Below, one piece after another: positions 14,630 to 23,850 of a stretch of DNA of 29,481 nucleotides. Under the pieces are notes generated by a model. That model saw only the letters and a program-made list of their open reading frames with translations, had not been told where the DNA came from and searched no databases. Every line of letters begins with the position of its first letter. Within the stretch, counting starts at the first letter, position 1. Position numbers and translations under genes: made by a program. The DNA is from GCA-003244245 sp036279835 (lineage in GTDB: Bacteria; Actinomycetota; Actinomycetes; Mycobacteriales; Pseudonocardiaceae), in assembly GCA_036279835.1 (NCBI GenBank), contig DASUII010000301.1, positions 1-29,481 on the forward strand, in the 5' to 3' direction.

Positions 14630-17600
14630 TTAGGGCGCCACGAAAGACTCTCGGCCCTGACCGGCTCCGCCGCGAGCGGAGCGGAGTGCCGGGTTGACCA
14701 AGACCGGTATTGTCGGCATCGGGATCGCATGGCTATCGCGACCCGTCGATAAGTTCGAACATAAGGTATGGGCAGCGGTCCACGAGGATCGCTCCTGATC
14801 TTCGAACCAGCGATGTAATGCGAGGGCCGTTGAGGAGACGTTCTCCTTCATGATCGAGAGGTGGTCGCCGCGCACGTCCAAGATCTCGTGGGATAAGTCC
14901 CAGGAGGCGCGCCAGTATTCCTCACTGATCGGCTCGCCGACCCATTCTGGGACGCATTCGGTAGCGCGCAGAAGGAGTACGGGAGTGGTAATGGTGACCG
15001 GTTTCCAGTTCTCGAACAGGCGAAAGTACGCGGCCATGGCGGTTAATTGGTCGCCGGTCATCAAGGCGAACGCCTGGTCGTTGAGCGCCATGGTTTTCAG
15101 CGGCGGGCGGACCTGGTCCCAGGCGTCGTCTCGCAGGGCGAGGGAATCGAGCAGTATCACCGCGGTCGGGAAGACCCCCAGGGTCTCAAGGTGGGCGGTG
15201 ATGGCGTGCGCGAACCAACCTCCGGAGGAGTATCCGATCATCGCGAACGCAGTGTCGCCCAGACGGCGGCGCACGGCGTCCGCCTGCATGGCGATGACCA
15301 GCTCGGCGGTGGCGGGCACGGGTTCGCCGCTACCGAAGCCAGGGTGGGTCAGCGAGTAGACATCGCGGAGCTGATTCAGGCTCAAGGCCAGCCGCGCGTA
15401 GTTGTGCGGCCCGCAGGGCGCGACATATGGGGGGCAACACACCAGGGCGGGGGTGGCCGGGCCGCCGGCGAGCTGCACCAGTTCCACTTTATTGCCGAGC
15501 TCGGCTGCGCTATGGAAGACAGGGCGGAGTCGGGCAGCGGCCTTCAGCACATCAAGGCCCGCGTCGAACATGTCGAGCGCGCAGGCGCGTCGGTAGAGGA
15601 AACGAACCGTCTCCAACTCCGCGCCGGGCGCCGGGTTGTCCTCGACGCATGCGGGGACGGCGTCACCGGCAAGCTGCGTGCCGAGGTAGCTGGCGAGCGC
15701 GCTGACCGTGGGCTGGTCGAAGACCACCGTGGCCGGCAGGGCCAAACCGGTCGCCTGGGCGAGGCGGGTGCGCAGCTCGACAGCGGCGAGCGAATCGAAT
15801 CCCAGATCGAGGAACTGGCGCTCGGAGTCGATGTCCGAGGGTGCGGCGTGTCCAAGGATCTCGGCCGCTTCCGTACGAACCAGCTCCAACAGGATCCGTC
15901 CGCGTTCGGGCTCGGAGGCAGCGGCGAGCCGTGTCCTCCACACGTTCTCGTCGGGGTTCACGTCGGTCGAGCCGGACGCGCCGCCGGTCTCGCGTAGGTC
16001 GTCGAAGAGGTGGCTGGCGCGGGCGGCGGTGAAAGTGGGTAGAAAGCGTTGCCAGTCCACGTCGGCGACGATGGATGCGGTGTCACCCGCGGCGACCGCC
16101 TGCCACAGGGCCGTGGTGGTGACCTGGGGCGCCATCGTCGGCAGGCCGCGCTGGAGTAGATGCGTGCTGATCGTGGGATCGGCGGCCATGCCACCCTCGG
16201 CCCACGGGCCGCACGCCACGGAGGTGGCGACCAGCCCGCGGGCGCGGCGCTGGTGGGCGAGCGCATCGAGGAAGGCATTGCCCGCCGCGTAAGCGGTCTG
16301 GCCGCCGCTGCCCCAGACACCAGCGATGGAAGACATCAACACGAAGGCGTCCAGCTGGTGCCCCTCCAGCAGGGTGTCCAGGTGGATAGCGCCCGCGACC
16401 TTGGCAGCGACCACCTCCGCGAACTCGGCTGCGTCCACCTCGGTCAGTGGAGCGAACCGGCCGCTGATCCCCGCGGCGTGCACCACAGCGGTCAGCCGGT
16501 GCTCGGTGGGAAGGGAGCTGAGCAGCCCGGCCAGGCTCTCCTCGTCAGTCACGTCGCATGCAGCGATGGTGACCTGCGGACCGAGCATGCTCAGTTCGTC
16601 GCGCAGCTCGACCGCACCCGGGGCGTTGCGCCCGCGGCGGCTGACCAGGATCAGGTGCTCGGCGCCGTTGCGGGCGAGCCACCGGGCCGCATGCGCGCCC
16701 ACTGCACCGGTGCCACCGGTGATCAGGACGCAGCCACGGGGGCGCCACGTCCTGGGCGACTCCACGTTGTCGCCACGCACGATGCGGCGAAGGAAAACGC
16801 CGCCGTCTCGCACCGCCAGCTGGTCCTCACCGGCTAGTTCCGCGAGGGCGGCGCAGGCGCGGCGCAGCGCCGGCTCGTCCAGCACGTCGGGAAGGTCGAT
16901 GAGGCCGCCCCAGCGTGGGGGGTGTTCGAGGCCGACGCTGCGGCCCAGGCCCCAGACCATCGCCTGCGCGGGACCGCGCAGCGGGTCCGAGTCGCTCACC
17001 GAAACGGCGCCGCGGGTAGCGCACCACAACGGCGCGTCCGCCCCGGCCTCGGTCCAGGCCTGGGCCAGCGCAACCGTGCGGACAACCCCCTTTGTCATTG
17101 CGGGGTATCCCGGCTGCGGGGTCTCATCAAAAGCAAGCAGTGACAGAACTCCATCGAGGGTGGAGTCGTCGGCGAGCACCTTGTCCAGCTTGCTGGCGAC
17201 CTGGCCCCGGTCCAGGTCAGTGTCATCAAGCGCGACTGGAAGCACCCGCACACCCTGGCTGACCAGTACGGCGGTGAACAGGGCCGCTAGTTCGTAGTCG
17301 GCATTCGAGCCGCCGGCGACCACCAGCCAGGTGCCGGTGAGGCTCCTGGCGGGCAGGGCGACAGGCTTCCAGGCCTCCCGGTATCGCCAGCCCGCCGCGT
17401 CTGCCTGGGGCGCCTGACGGTCGGCGGTCAGCCGGTGGGCGTCGAGCCAGTACCGCTGGCGCTGGAAGGCGTAGGTCGGCAATTCGATCCAACGAGCGCC
17501 GCGACCGTCGAAAAACGGCCGCCAGTCGACGGGGACGCCTCGTACGTGTAGCTCCGCCAGCGCAGTGGTGAGGCTGTGCGGCTCAGAGCGGCCGGCACGC

Positions 17601-20437
17601 AACGCCGGCATCAGGAGCGGCCGCTCCTCGGTGAGGCAGTCCCGGCTTATCGTCGTCAAGGTCGCATCAGGTCCCATCTCGAGGAAGGCGGTGACATCCT
17701 CGGTCTCGAGCGTTCGCATGCCATCAAGGAACCGGACCGGTTCGCGAACGTGGCGCACCCAATACTCCGGTGAGCACAGCTCGCCCGCGGTGGCCATTTT
17801 TCCCGTGAGGGTGGAGACGATCGGGATGCTGGGACGCCCGTAGCGCAGGGGTTCAGCGATGCACTGGAATCGGTCGAGCATGGGGTCCATGTGGAACGAG
17901 TGGAATGCGTGGCTGACTCGCAACCGCCTGGTCTTGCGGCCCTTGGCCGCCCACCTCGCCGCCACCGTCAGTAGGGCGTCCTCGTCGCCGGCGACCACTG
18001 TCGCCGTAGGGCCGTTGATCAGCGCGACTTCCGCCCTGCCTTCCGAACCGTCAAGGGAGCAACGGACCTCGTCCTCGGCCGCCTGGATCGCGACCATGGC
18101 GCCGCCGGATCGGCACGCCTGCATTCCCTGACCGCGGGCCGCGACCAAGGCGCACGCATCGTCCAACGAAAGCACGCCGGCCACGTGTGCAGCGGCCAGC
18201 TCGCCGACCGAGTGCCCGAGAAGCACATCCGGACTGAGCCCGTAGTGCTCGAGCAGCCGAAACAGGGCCACCTGGAGGGTGAAAAGCGCCGGCTGGGTGT
18301 AGCGGGTCTGATTTAACAGTTCAGCGTCGGAGGAGCCTTCGGGTGCCCACATCACATCCCGGAGAGACCGGCCCATGTGATTGTCGAAACGCGTGCACAC
18401 CTCATCCCACGCTCGGGCGAACGGCGGAAACGCCGCATAGAGTTCGCGGCCCATGCCCGACCGCTGGCTGCCCTGTCCGGAGAAGAGGAACGCCACTTTC
18501 GCGTCGGCACGGACGGTGCCTCGGACCAGCCTGGGGGCCGTCGCGTCACTCGCCAACGCGGTGAGGCCGTGGAGAGACTGCTCCCGGTCGGCCGCGATGA
18601 GCACGGCCCGGTGTTCGAACCGGGTTCTAACCGCGAGTGAGTACCCGACGTCCACCGACTGCGGTTCAGGATGACCCTCCAGGTGTGCGCGAAGTCGATC
18701 AGCCTGGCCTCGCAATGCCGCCGCTGACCTGGCGGATACGACCCATGGAAGGACCATCCCCCCGGTCTGATCCGCCCTTATGGTGGGCTCGGTGGGCGGC
18801 GCCTGTTCGAGGACGACATGCCCGTTGGTGCCGCTGACACCGAACGACGACACACCGGCGCGGCGCGGGTGCCCGGTCTGTGGCCATTGTCGGTTTTCGG
18901 TGAGCACCGACACCGCGCCCGCCGACCAGTCCACGTGCGGGGACGGCTCGGTGATGTGCAGGGTTCTGGGCAAGATCCCGTGGCGGATCGCCATCACCAT
19001 CTTGATGACACCGCCTACGGCTGCCGCGGCTTGGCAGTGCCCGATGTTCGACTTCAACGACCCCAGCCACAGCGGCTGACCGTGCGGCCGGTCCTGCCCG
19101 TAGGTGGCGATCAGCGCTTGGGCCTCGATCGGGTCGCCGAGCGTCGTACCGGTGCCGTGGGCTTCGACGGCGTCAACCTCCTGGGGCGATAGTCCGGCGT
19201 TCGCCAACGCCTGCCGGATGACCTTTTGCTGGGCGAGTCCGTTGGGGGCGGTCAGGCCATTGCTCGCCCCGTCCTGGTTGAGAGCCGAGCCGCGGACCAG
19301 TGAGAGGACGCGGTGACCGTTGCGGTGGGCGTCGGAGAGCCGCTCCACGACGAGCATGCCGGCGCCTTCACCCCAGCCAGTGCCGTCGGCGTCGGCCGAG
19401 AAGGACTTGCAGCGACCGTCCGGAGCCAGGCCGCGCTTGCGGCTGAACTCCAGGAGAAGCCCCGGGGTAGCCATCACGGTCGCCCCGCCGGTCAGCGCGA
19501 GTGAGCACTCCCCCGCGCGCAGCGCCTGAACGGCTAGGTGCAGCGCGGCCAGCGAGGAGGAGCATGCCGTATCGACCGTGATGGCGGGGCCTTCCAGCCC
19601 GAGCGTGTAGGAGATGCGTCCCGACGCCACGCTGGCCAGCGCACCCGTGAGCAGCTGGCCCGCATAGCCCTTGGGTGGCTCATGCCAGTGGGGGCCATAG
19701 TCCCGGTAGGCAATACCGACATAGACGCCGGTCCTGGTGCCGTTGAGCGAAAACGGATCGATTCCAGCGTGCTCCAGGGCTTCCCACGACGTTTCTAGCA
19801 ACAACCGTTGCTGCGGGTCGAGCGCGGTCGCTTCCCGGGGACTGATCCCGAAGAACCCGGGGTCGAACTGGTCCGCGTCAGGCAGGAAGCCACCGCCGCG
19901 CACATAGGTACTGCCCGACCGCTCGACGTCGGGGTGCTGCAGCGCGTCGAGATCCCATCCGCGACCCTCCGGGAAATCCGAGACCGCGTCCCCGCCCGCG
20001 GCCACGAACTGCCACAGCTGCTCCGGCGAGCGCACGCCCCCCGGGAATCTGCACGCCATTCCCACGATGGCGACCGGGTCGTCGCCGGGTCTGGTCCCCT
20101 CCGGCGCCGGCGGTGCTAGAGCGATCCGTTCACCGAGGAGCTCAGCGCGCAGATAACCCATCAGCGCGGCGGGTGTCGGGTAGTCGAAGAAGACGGTGGC
20201 CGGTATCCGTAGGCCCGCCGCGGCGGCGAGGCGTCCGCGCAGCTCTGTGGCGACCTCCCGGTAGATCCCCAGCCGCCGCCACGGGAACTCCGCATTGATC
20301 AGTGGTGTCTTCTCACCCGCCACGGCGGCTACCTCAGCGCGGATGAAAGCAAGGAGAACGCTCGCCCGCTCAGGTTCTGACAGACCGGCCAGTCGTTCCC
20401 GCAACGACGCAGCCGTACAATCCAAGCGGGCGTTCAT
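14630..20437 (-). CDS. Single-module type I polyketide synthase (psiACP-KS-AT-KR-ACP-TE)
   Basis: 1935 residues. Residues 1-105 form an ACP-like domain whose serine position is Arg60 (LGIYREVATELR), so it cannot carry an arm. KS 120-545: Cys292 in DTACSSS, His427 in EAHGTGT, His467 in SNIGH. AT 648-950: GHSVGE (Ser743) and HAFH at 843-846, both pointing to malonyl-CoA. KR 1035-1465: TGGTGAVG at 1240-1247, Tyr1383 in YAAGN, no LDD motif and W in GVWGSGGQ, suggesting A-type stereochemistry. ACP: LGFDSL with Ser1549. TE 1610-1880: GYSSG (Ser1737), Asp1764, His1859. No DH or ER. A 55-residue unstructured-looking tail follows the TE. Start: ATG with GGAA eight bases upstream; the longer frame to 20545 is not family-like. 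Expected chemistry: one (or iterated) malonyl extension, keto to hydroxyl, release as acid or lactone. Confidence 0.92.
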   Translation of the reverse strand: MNARLDCTAASLRERLAGLSEPERASVLLAFIRAEVAAVAGEKTPLINAEFPWRRLGIYREVATELRGRLAAAAGLRIPATVFFDYPTPAALMGYLRAELLGERIALAPPAPEGTRPGDDPVAIVGMACRFPGGVRSPEQLWQFVAAGGDAVSDFPEGRGWDLDALQHPDVERSGSTYVRGGGFLPDADQFDPGFFGISPREATALDPQQRLLLETSWEALEHAGIDPFSLNGTRTGVYVGIAYRDYGPHWHEPPKGYAGQLLTGALASVASGRISYTLGLEGPAITVDTACSSSLAALHLAVQALRAGECSLALTGGATVMATPGLLLEFSRKRGLAPDGRCKSFSADADGTGWGEGAGMLVVERLSDAHRNGHRVLSLVRGSALNQDGASNGLTAPNGLAQQKVIRQALANAGLSPQEVDAVEAHGTGTTLGDPIEAQALIATYGQDRPHGQPLWLGSLKSNIGHCQAAAAVGGVIKMVMAIRHGILPRTLHITEPSPHVDWSAGAVSVLTENRQWPQTGHPRRAGVSSFGVSGTNGHVVLEQAPPTEPTIRADQTGGMVLPWVVSARSAAALRGQADRLRAHLEGHPEPQSVDVGYSLAVRTRFEHRAVLIAADREQSLHGLTALASDATAPRLVRGTVRADAKVAFLFSGQGSQRSGMGRELYAAFPPFARAWDEVCTRFDNHMGRSLRDVMWAPEGSSDAELLNQTRYTQPALFTLQVALFRLLEHYGLSPDVLLGHSVGELAAAHVAGVLSLDDACALVAARGQGMQACRSGGAMVAIQAAEDEVRCSLDGSEGRAEVALINGPTATVVAGDEDALLTVAARWAAKGRKTRRLRVSHAFHSFHMDPMLDRFQCIAEPLRYGRPSIPIVSTLTGKMATAGELCSPEYWVRHVREPVRFLDGMRTLETEDVTAFLEMGPDATLTTISRDCLTEERPLLMPALRAGRSEPHSLTTALAELHVRGVPVDWRPFFDGRGARWIELPTYAFQRQRYWLDAHRLTADRQAPQADAAGWRYREAWKPVALPARSLTGTWLVVAGGSNADYELAALFTAVLVSQGVRVLPVALDDTDLDRGQVASKLDKVLADDSTLDGVLSLLAFDETPQPGYPAMTKGVVRTVALAQAWTEAGADAPLWCATRGAVSVSDSDPLRGPAQAMVWGLGRSVGLEHPPRWGGLIDLPDVLDEPALRRACAALAELAGEDQLAVRDGGVFLRRIVRGDNVESPRTWRPRGCVLITGGTGAVGAHAARWLARNGAEHLILVSRRGRNAPGAVELRDELSMLGPQVTIAACDVTDEESLAGLLSSLPTEHRLTAVVHAAGISGRFAPLTEVDAAEFAEVVAAKVAGAIHLDTLLEGHQLDAFVLMSSIAGVWGSGGQTAYAAGNAFLDALAHQRRARGLVATSVACGPWAEGGMAADPTISTHLLQRGLPTMAPQVTTTALWQAVAAGDTASIVADVDWQRFLPTFTAARASHLFDDLRETGGASGSTDVNPDENVWRTRLAAASEPERGRILLELVRTEAAEILGHAAPSDIDSERQFLDLGFDSLAAVELRTRLAQATGLALPATVVFDQPTVSALASYLGTQLAGDAVPACVEDNPAPGAELETVRFLYRRACALDMFDAGLDVLKAAARLRPVFHSAAELGNKVELVQLAGGPATPALVCCPPYVAPCGPHNYARLALSLNQLRDVYSLTHPGFGSGEPVPATAELVIAMQADAVRRRLGDTAFAMIGYSSGGWFAHAITAHLETLGVFPTAVILLDSLALRDDAWDQVRPPLKTMALNDQAFALMTGDQLTAMAAYFRLFENWKPVTITTPVLLLRATECVPEWVGEPISEEYWRASWDLSHEILDVRGDHLSIMKENVSSTALALHRWFEDQERSSWTAAHTLCSNLSTGRDSHAIPMPTIPVLVNPALRSARGGAGQGRESFVAP

Positions 20438-20756
20438 GACAAATGTTCCATGAGTGCGACGAATGGTGACACTATGACGAATTCGTGAAACCCCATAGTC
20501 ATGACCACCGCCCGGACATCTATCGATCTCGGCCATTTTCCCCACACCCAGCCGTGCACCAACACGTCACCAGCGTTGGGTTATCCGGATCTAGTGTCGG
20601 ACCACAGGTGCGGTCAGAGCATCAGAAGTATCCCTAGACACTTATGGTGCGATGCGCGACACAAGACTACTGTTAGTCGCCGCGAGGTTCGGGAAAAACC
20701 GTGAGAGCGACGCGGCCGCCGTCGTGGTCCTCCGAGGCTGCCGAGAGTCACGTTTC

Positions 20757-20773
20757 CTCCGGAACAACCCCAG
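20757..20773 (-). promoter_or_regulatory. LuxR-like box B upstream of the PKS
   Basis: On the minus strand it reads CTGGGGTTGTTCCGGAG, differing from box A at two of 17 positions. Similarity to A extends to 24 of 31 bases (20753-20783 against 14606-14636). It points toward the PKS gene, about 320 bp before its ATG. Unlike A and C it is not followed by a TAGNNT at the same distance. Probable activator site for the PKS transcript. Confidence 0.55.
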
Positions 20774-20878
20774 TTGTTAGAGCACGCCAGGGTGACCCTC
20801 GCCCTCGAAGGGCTCCCGAGCGGGGTGACCGCACTGATTAGAGGTCAATGCACGTAGTTAAAGGGCAGGAGCAGTCCT

Positions 20879-20893
20879 TGATCACTGTGATCA
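20879..20893. promoter_or_regulatory. 15-bp palindrome TGATCACTGTGATCA
   Basis: Two perfect 7-base arms flank a single central T. It lies 38 bp past the LAL stop codon and about 440 bp upstream of the PKS start. The A/T-containing arms stand out in this GC-rich DNA. It could be a repressor operator; it lacks features of a terminator. Confidence 0.4.
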
Positions 20894-20930
20894 TAGCTGG
20901 TTGACGGGCCACTAACTTAGGGACATTGGG

Positions 20931-23702
20931 TTAGACGTTGTGGTGGCCGGTCATGAGTTGGCGGCGGGAGTTGATGCCGAGTTTGAGGTAGACCTGCGCG
21001 AGGTGGTATTCGATGGTCTTGCTCGACAGGGATAGCTGGGCGGCGATCGTGTTATTGGAATGGCCCGCGGCGGCTAGCCGGGCGACGCGTTGCTCTTGGG
21101 CAGTCAGCCGGGTGGGGTCGTCGCAGGTGCGGCCGCGACGGCCGCCGGCGACGGTGAGTTCGCCGTGGGCCTGGTCGGCCAGCCAGGTCGCCCCGCACTT
21201 CTCCGCGATCTTCAATGCTTGGGCCAGGTGAGGGCGGGCTCGCGCGCGTTGCCCGCGGCGGCGCAGGAATGAGCCGTAGCTCAGCAGGGTCTCGATGTGT
21301 TCCAGCGGCAGCTCGACCTGCTCATGCAGGGCCAGCCCGGCCAGGTGATGCTTCTCGGCGGTTTCGAGGTCGCCGTCGGCCTCGGCCAGCATCGCGCGAC
21401 CGGTGGCGGCGGCGATCCGAGGCCAGCGACAGGGTAACCGCGCGGCACCGCGCTCCAACCAGTCGATCACCCGACGGGCGTCGGTCGGCCGGTCGTTGGC
21501 CAGGTAGGCGACCACGGCATGGCGACCCCAGGGCACCGCGCACGGCTCGGCTATTCCCAATCGGATAGTCACCTGCTCGATCCGCGCATACAGCTCACAA
21601 GCACCGGACCGGTCCCCGGCCTCGTGCAACAGCCGGGCGCGCATGTGCCACAGGTGCAACAGTGGATAGGACTGGCCTCGAGCGGACGCGAGCGCCTCGG
21701 CCCGCTGACACAATTCCGCACACTCGGCCAGCCGCCCGAACGCCAGCAGGCCCTCGAGGCGACCGAAGATGGCCATTACTTCGCCGTAGCGCGTCAGCTC
21801 GGCCGATGCGCTGACGTGCTCTGCTATTGCCATCGCATCGGACAGTCGGCCCTGCCGCGTCGCAAGACCCGCCCGGAGGGCCAGATACACGACTGTTGCC
21901 ACCGGGGCGCCGACCCGGTTGGCAGGGCCAAGGGCACCGGCGAGGGCGTGTTCGGCGTCGGCGAAGCGCTCGGTGTACTGGGCGGCCAGCGCTAGGAGGC
22001 TCAACGGACCGACCCCCCAGAACAACTCAGCCAGCTCGGCTGATCCCTCCGTCAGATCAGCGGCGGCGGCTTCACAGGCCGCCAGACCCGCAGGGTCCCC
22101 TCCCAGCAGGGCAAGAAACCCCCACGCCGCGGTGGCCTGTCGGCGTAACGGCCCCGCGAAGCCGCGGGTCAGCTCGTAGGCTCGTGTCGCGCGCGGTAGT
22201 GAATGGGTCGGACCGAGGATCAGGTAGGAGGTGACCGCGTCATCGAGCAGCACTTCGGCAACAGTGGTCTCGCTGCAGCAGGTTTCGGCCAGCGCGGCGG
22301 CTTCGGCGAACCGTTGGATAGCTTGCTCATGTGCGCCTGTGAAGAACAGCGCACGACCCAGCATCCGCAGGGTCTGCACCCGCTCAGCCGGACTCGGATC
22401 AGCCTGAGTACGCAGCCGGTCATACACCTGGATCGCCTTGCCAGGCCGGCCGCTCGCCTGGAGCGCGTCTCCAAGGGCTAACAGCAGCGTCGGGCTGGGC
22501 CGATCCCCGGCCAGCCGGACCGCGCAGCGCAAGTGTTCGACCGCGGTTCCCAGCGCCCCGGTCGCCAGCGCGGCCCGACCAGCCCGCTCAATCACCGTGA
22601 TCGCAGCCGGGTCGCCAAGAAGGTCAGCCCGGATAGCGTGCTCGGCGGCTTCAGCTTCCAGTCCGTGCGCACACAGCACGCTGAAGGCCCGGGCGTGCTG
22701 CCGGACCCGCACCGGGGCCGCCAAGTCGTGGTACAGGCTCTGACCGAACAGTGGATGCACAAACGCCGCCGTCGTATCCGTGTCCGCGCGCACCAGCCCG
22801 CTACGGCACAGCGCCGACAGCGCCGCCTCGGCCTGCCGCCCGTCCAGTCCGGCCACCTCCGTGGCCAGTGCCGGGCGAAACCTGGTACCCAGCATGCTGG
22901 CCGCCCGGGCCACGCGCAGTGCCTCCGGCGGCAGACCCGCGAAGCGGGTCAATACGATCCCCTCCGCGCTGACCGCTGCATCGGTCCCCATCAAGGCACA
23001 AGGCTGCGACCCGGGGGCGCTGACAGACGCCGCGACCTGTTCCAACAGCAGCGGGTTTCCCGCACACAGCGCCGCCGCCCCTTCGGCCACGGTGTGGGTC
23101 ACCGGCCGACCCAGCCGGGTCGCCAGCACAACCGCCGAAGCCTCCGCGCTCAGCGGCGCCAACCGCTGCACTCTCGCATCACCGTCGTGGGCCAGGGCGC
23201 TGATCAGTTCATGCGCAGCCGGCGGCCATGGCCGTAACGTGCCCATCACCGCCACCGGCAACCCATCCAGTCGACGGCACAGAAACGACAGCAAGGCCAG
23301 TGAGTCCGGATCGGCCCAATGCAGGTCATCCAGGGCCAATAGCACCGGACCGGGGGTGTGCTCCAACCAACGCAGCACCGCATAGAAACGGGCCGCGCGC
23401 ACTTCATTAACCCCCGCGTCCCCCGGCGGGGACACGACTAGATCGTGGTTGCCCACCGCACCCAGCGCTGCGGCCAGCACGCCGAACGGCAGCGAGGTTT
23501 CCATCACATCGCCGCGACCCAACCCCACCCGTACCCTAGGAGCCGCCAGCATCCTGGCCTGGGACAGGCTGGTCGTCTTACCCAGGCCAGCCTCCCCCAC
23601 CACAAACAACGCCGCACCGCGCCCAGCCCGCACTCCGTCCAGAAGACCGGTGACCGCGGCCAGCAGCGCCTCGCGCTCCAACGGCTGCCCACCATCCACC
23701 AC
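20931..23702 (-). CDS. LAL-family (large ATP-binding LuxR) transcriptional regulator
   Basis: 923 residues. The N-terminal AAA/STAND ATPase has Walker A GEAGLGKTT (36-44) and Walker B LLALDDLHWAD (121-131). A long helical TPR-like middle section follows, and the last 58 residues form a LuxR helix-turn-helix (LTAQEQRVARLAAAGHSNNT, then KTIEYHLAQVYLKLGI). LAL proteins commonly act as pathway-specific activators of polyketide clusters. The GTG start has GGAGGT six bases upstream. It lies directly upstream of, and reads in the same direction as, the PKS, from which it is separated by about 490 bp. It is the best candidate to bind the LuxR-like boxes, though this is inference. Confidence 0.93.
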   Translation of the reverse strand: MVDGGQPLEREALLAAVTGLLDGVRAGRGAALFVVGEAGLGKTTSLSQARMLAAPRVRVGLGRGDVMETSLPFGVLAAALGAVGNHDLVVSPPGDAGVNEVRAARFYAVLRWLEHTPGPVLLALDDLHWADPDSLALLSFLCRRLDGLPVAVMGTLRPWPPAAHELISALAHDGDARVQRLAPLSAEASAVVLATRLGRPVTHTVAEGAAALCAGNPLLLEQVAASVSAPGSQPCALMGTDAAVSAEGIVLTRFAGLPPEALRVARAASMLGTRFRPALATEVAGLDGRQAEAALSALCRSGLVRADTDTTAAFVHPLFGQSLYHDLAAPVRVRQHARAFSVLCAHGLEAEAAEHAIRADLLGDPAAITVIERAGRAALATGALGTAVEHLRCAVRLAGDRPSPTLLLALGDALQASGRPGKAIQVYDRLRTQADPSPAERVQTLRMLGRALFFTGAHEQAIQRFAEAAALAETCCSETTVAEVLLDDAVTSYLILGPTHSLPRATRAYELTRGFAGPLRRQATAAWGFLALLGGDPAGLAACEAAAADLTEGSAELAELFWGVGPLSLLALAAQYTERFADAEHALAGALGPANRVGAPVATVVYLALRAGLATRQGRLSDAMAIAEHVSASAELTRYGEVMAIFGRLEGLLAFGRLAECAELCQRAEALASARGQSYPLLHLWHMRARLLHEAGDRSGACELYARIEQVTIRLGIAEPCAVPWGRHAVVAYLANDRPTDARRVIDWLERGAARLPCRWPRIAAATGRAMLAEADGDLETAEKHHLAGLALHEQVELPLEHIETLLSYGSFLRRRGQRARARPHLAQALKIAEKCGATWLADQAHGELTVAGGRRGRTCDDPTRLTAQEQRVARLAAAGHSNNTIAAQLSLSSKTIEYHLAQVYLKLGINSRRQLMTGHHNV

Positions 23703-23850
23703 GGCCGCACCTCCGCCGATCGTGCACCGTATTCACAGCTATCACAGGGAGCCAGCACGACAAAAAATACCGAGTTGAGCCACAACGTCCAACACCACTC
23801 GAACGAGCGAGAACTCGCTGATTTTCGGACGCCACCGACCGATTCGCCGC

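Larger units (their letters stand above)
20438..20930. other. 493-bp upstream region of the PKS gene
   Basis: No gene is supported here. The stretch separates the stop of the LAL regulator from the PKS start and presumably holds the PKS promoter. It contains one copy of the LuxR-like box and a 15-bp palindrome (separate entries), and at 20576-20590 GGGTTATCCGGAT, which may be a degenerate box. I could not place a convincing -10 at the spacing seen in elements A and C. Confidence 0.5.

Noticed and set aside
17230..17400. A dehydratase domain between AT and KR
   Set aside because: The segment (WLVVAGGSNADYELAALFTA) is the structural half of the KR; no DH HxxxGxxxxP motif is present.
20438..20545. 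Upstream start extending the PKS by 35 residues
   Set aside because: The added residues do not look like a PKS docking domain and no ribosome binding site was seen; the ATG at 20437 begins the ACP-like domain properly.
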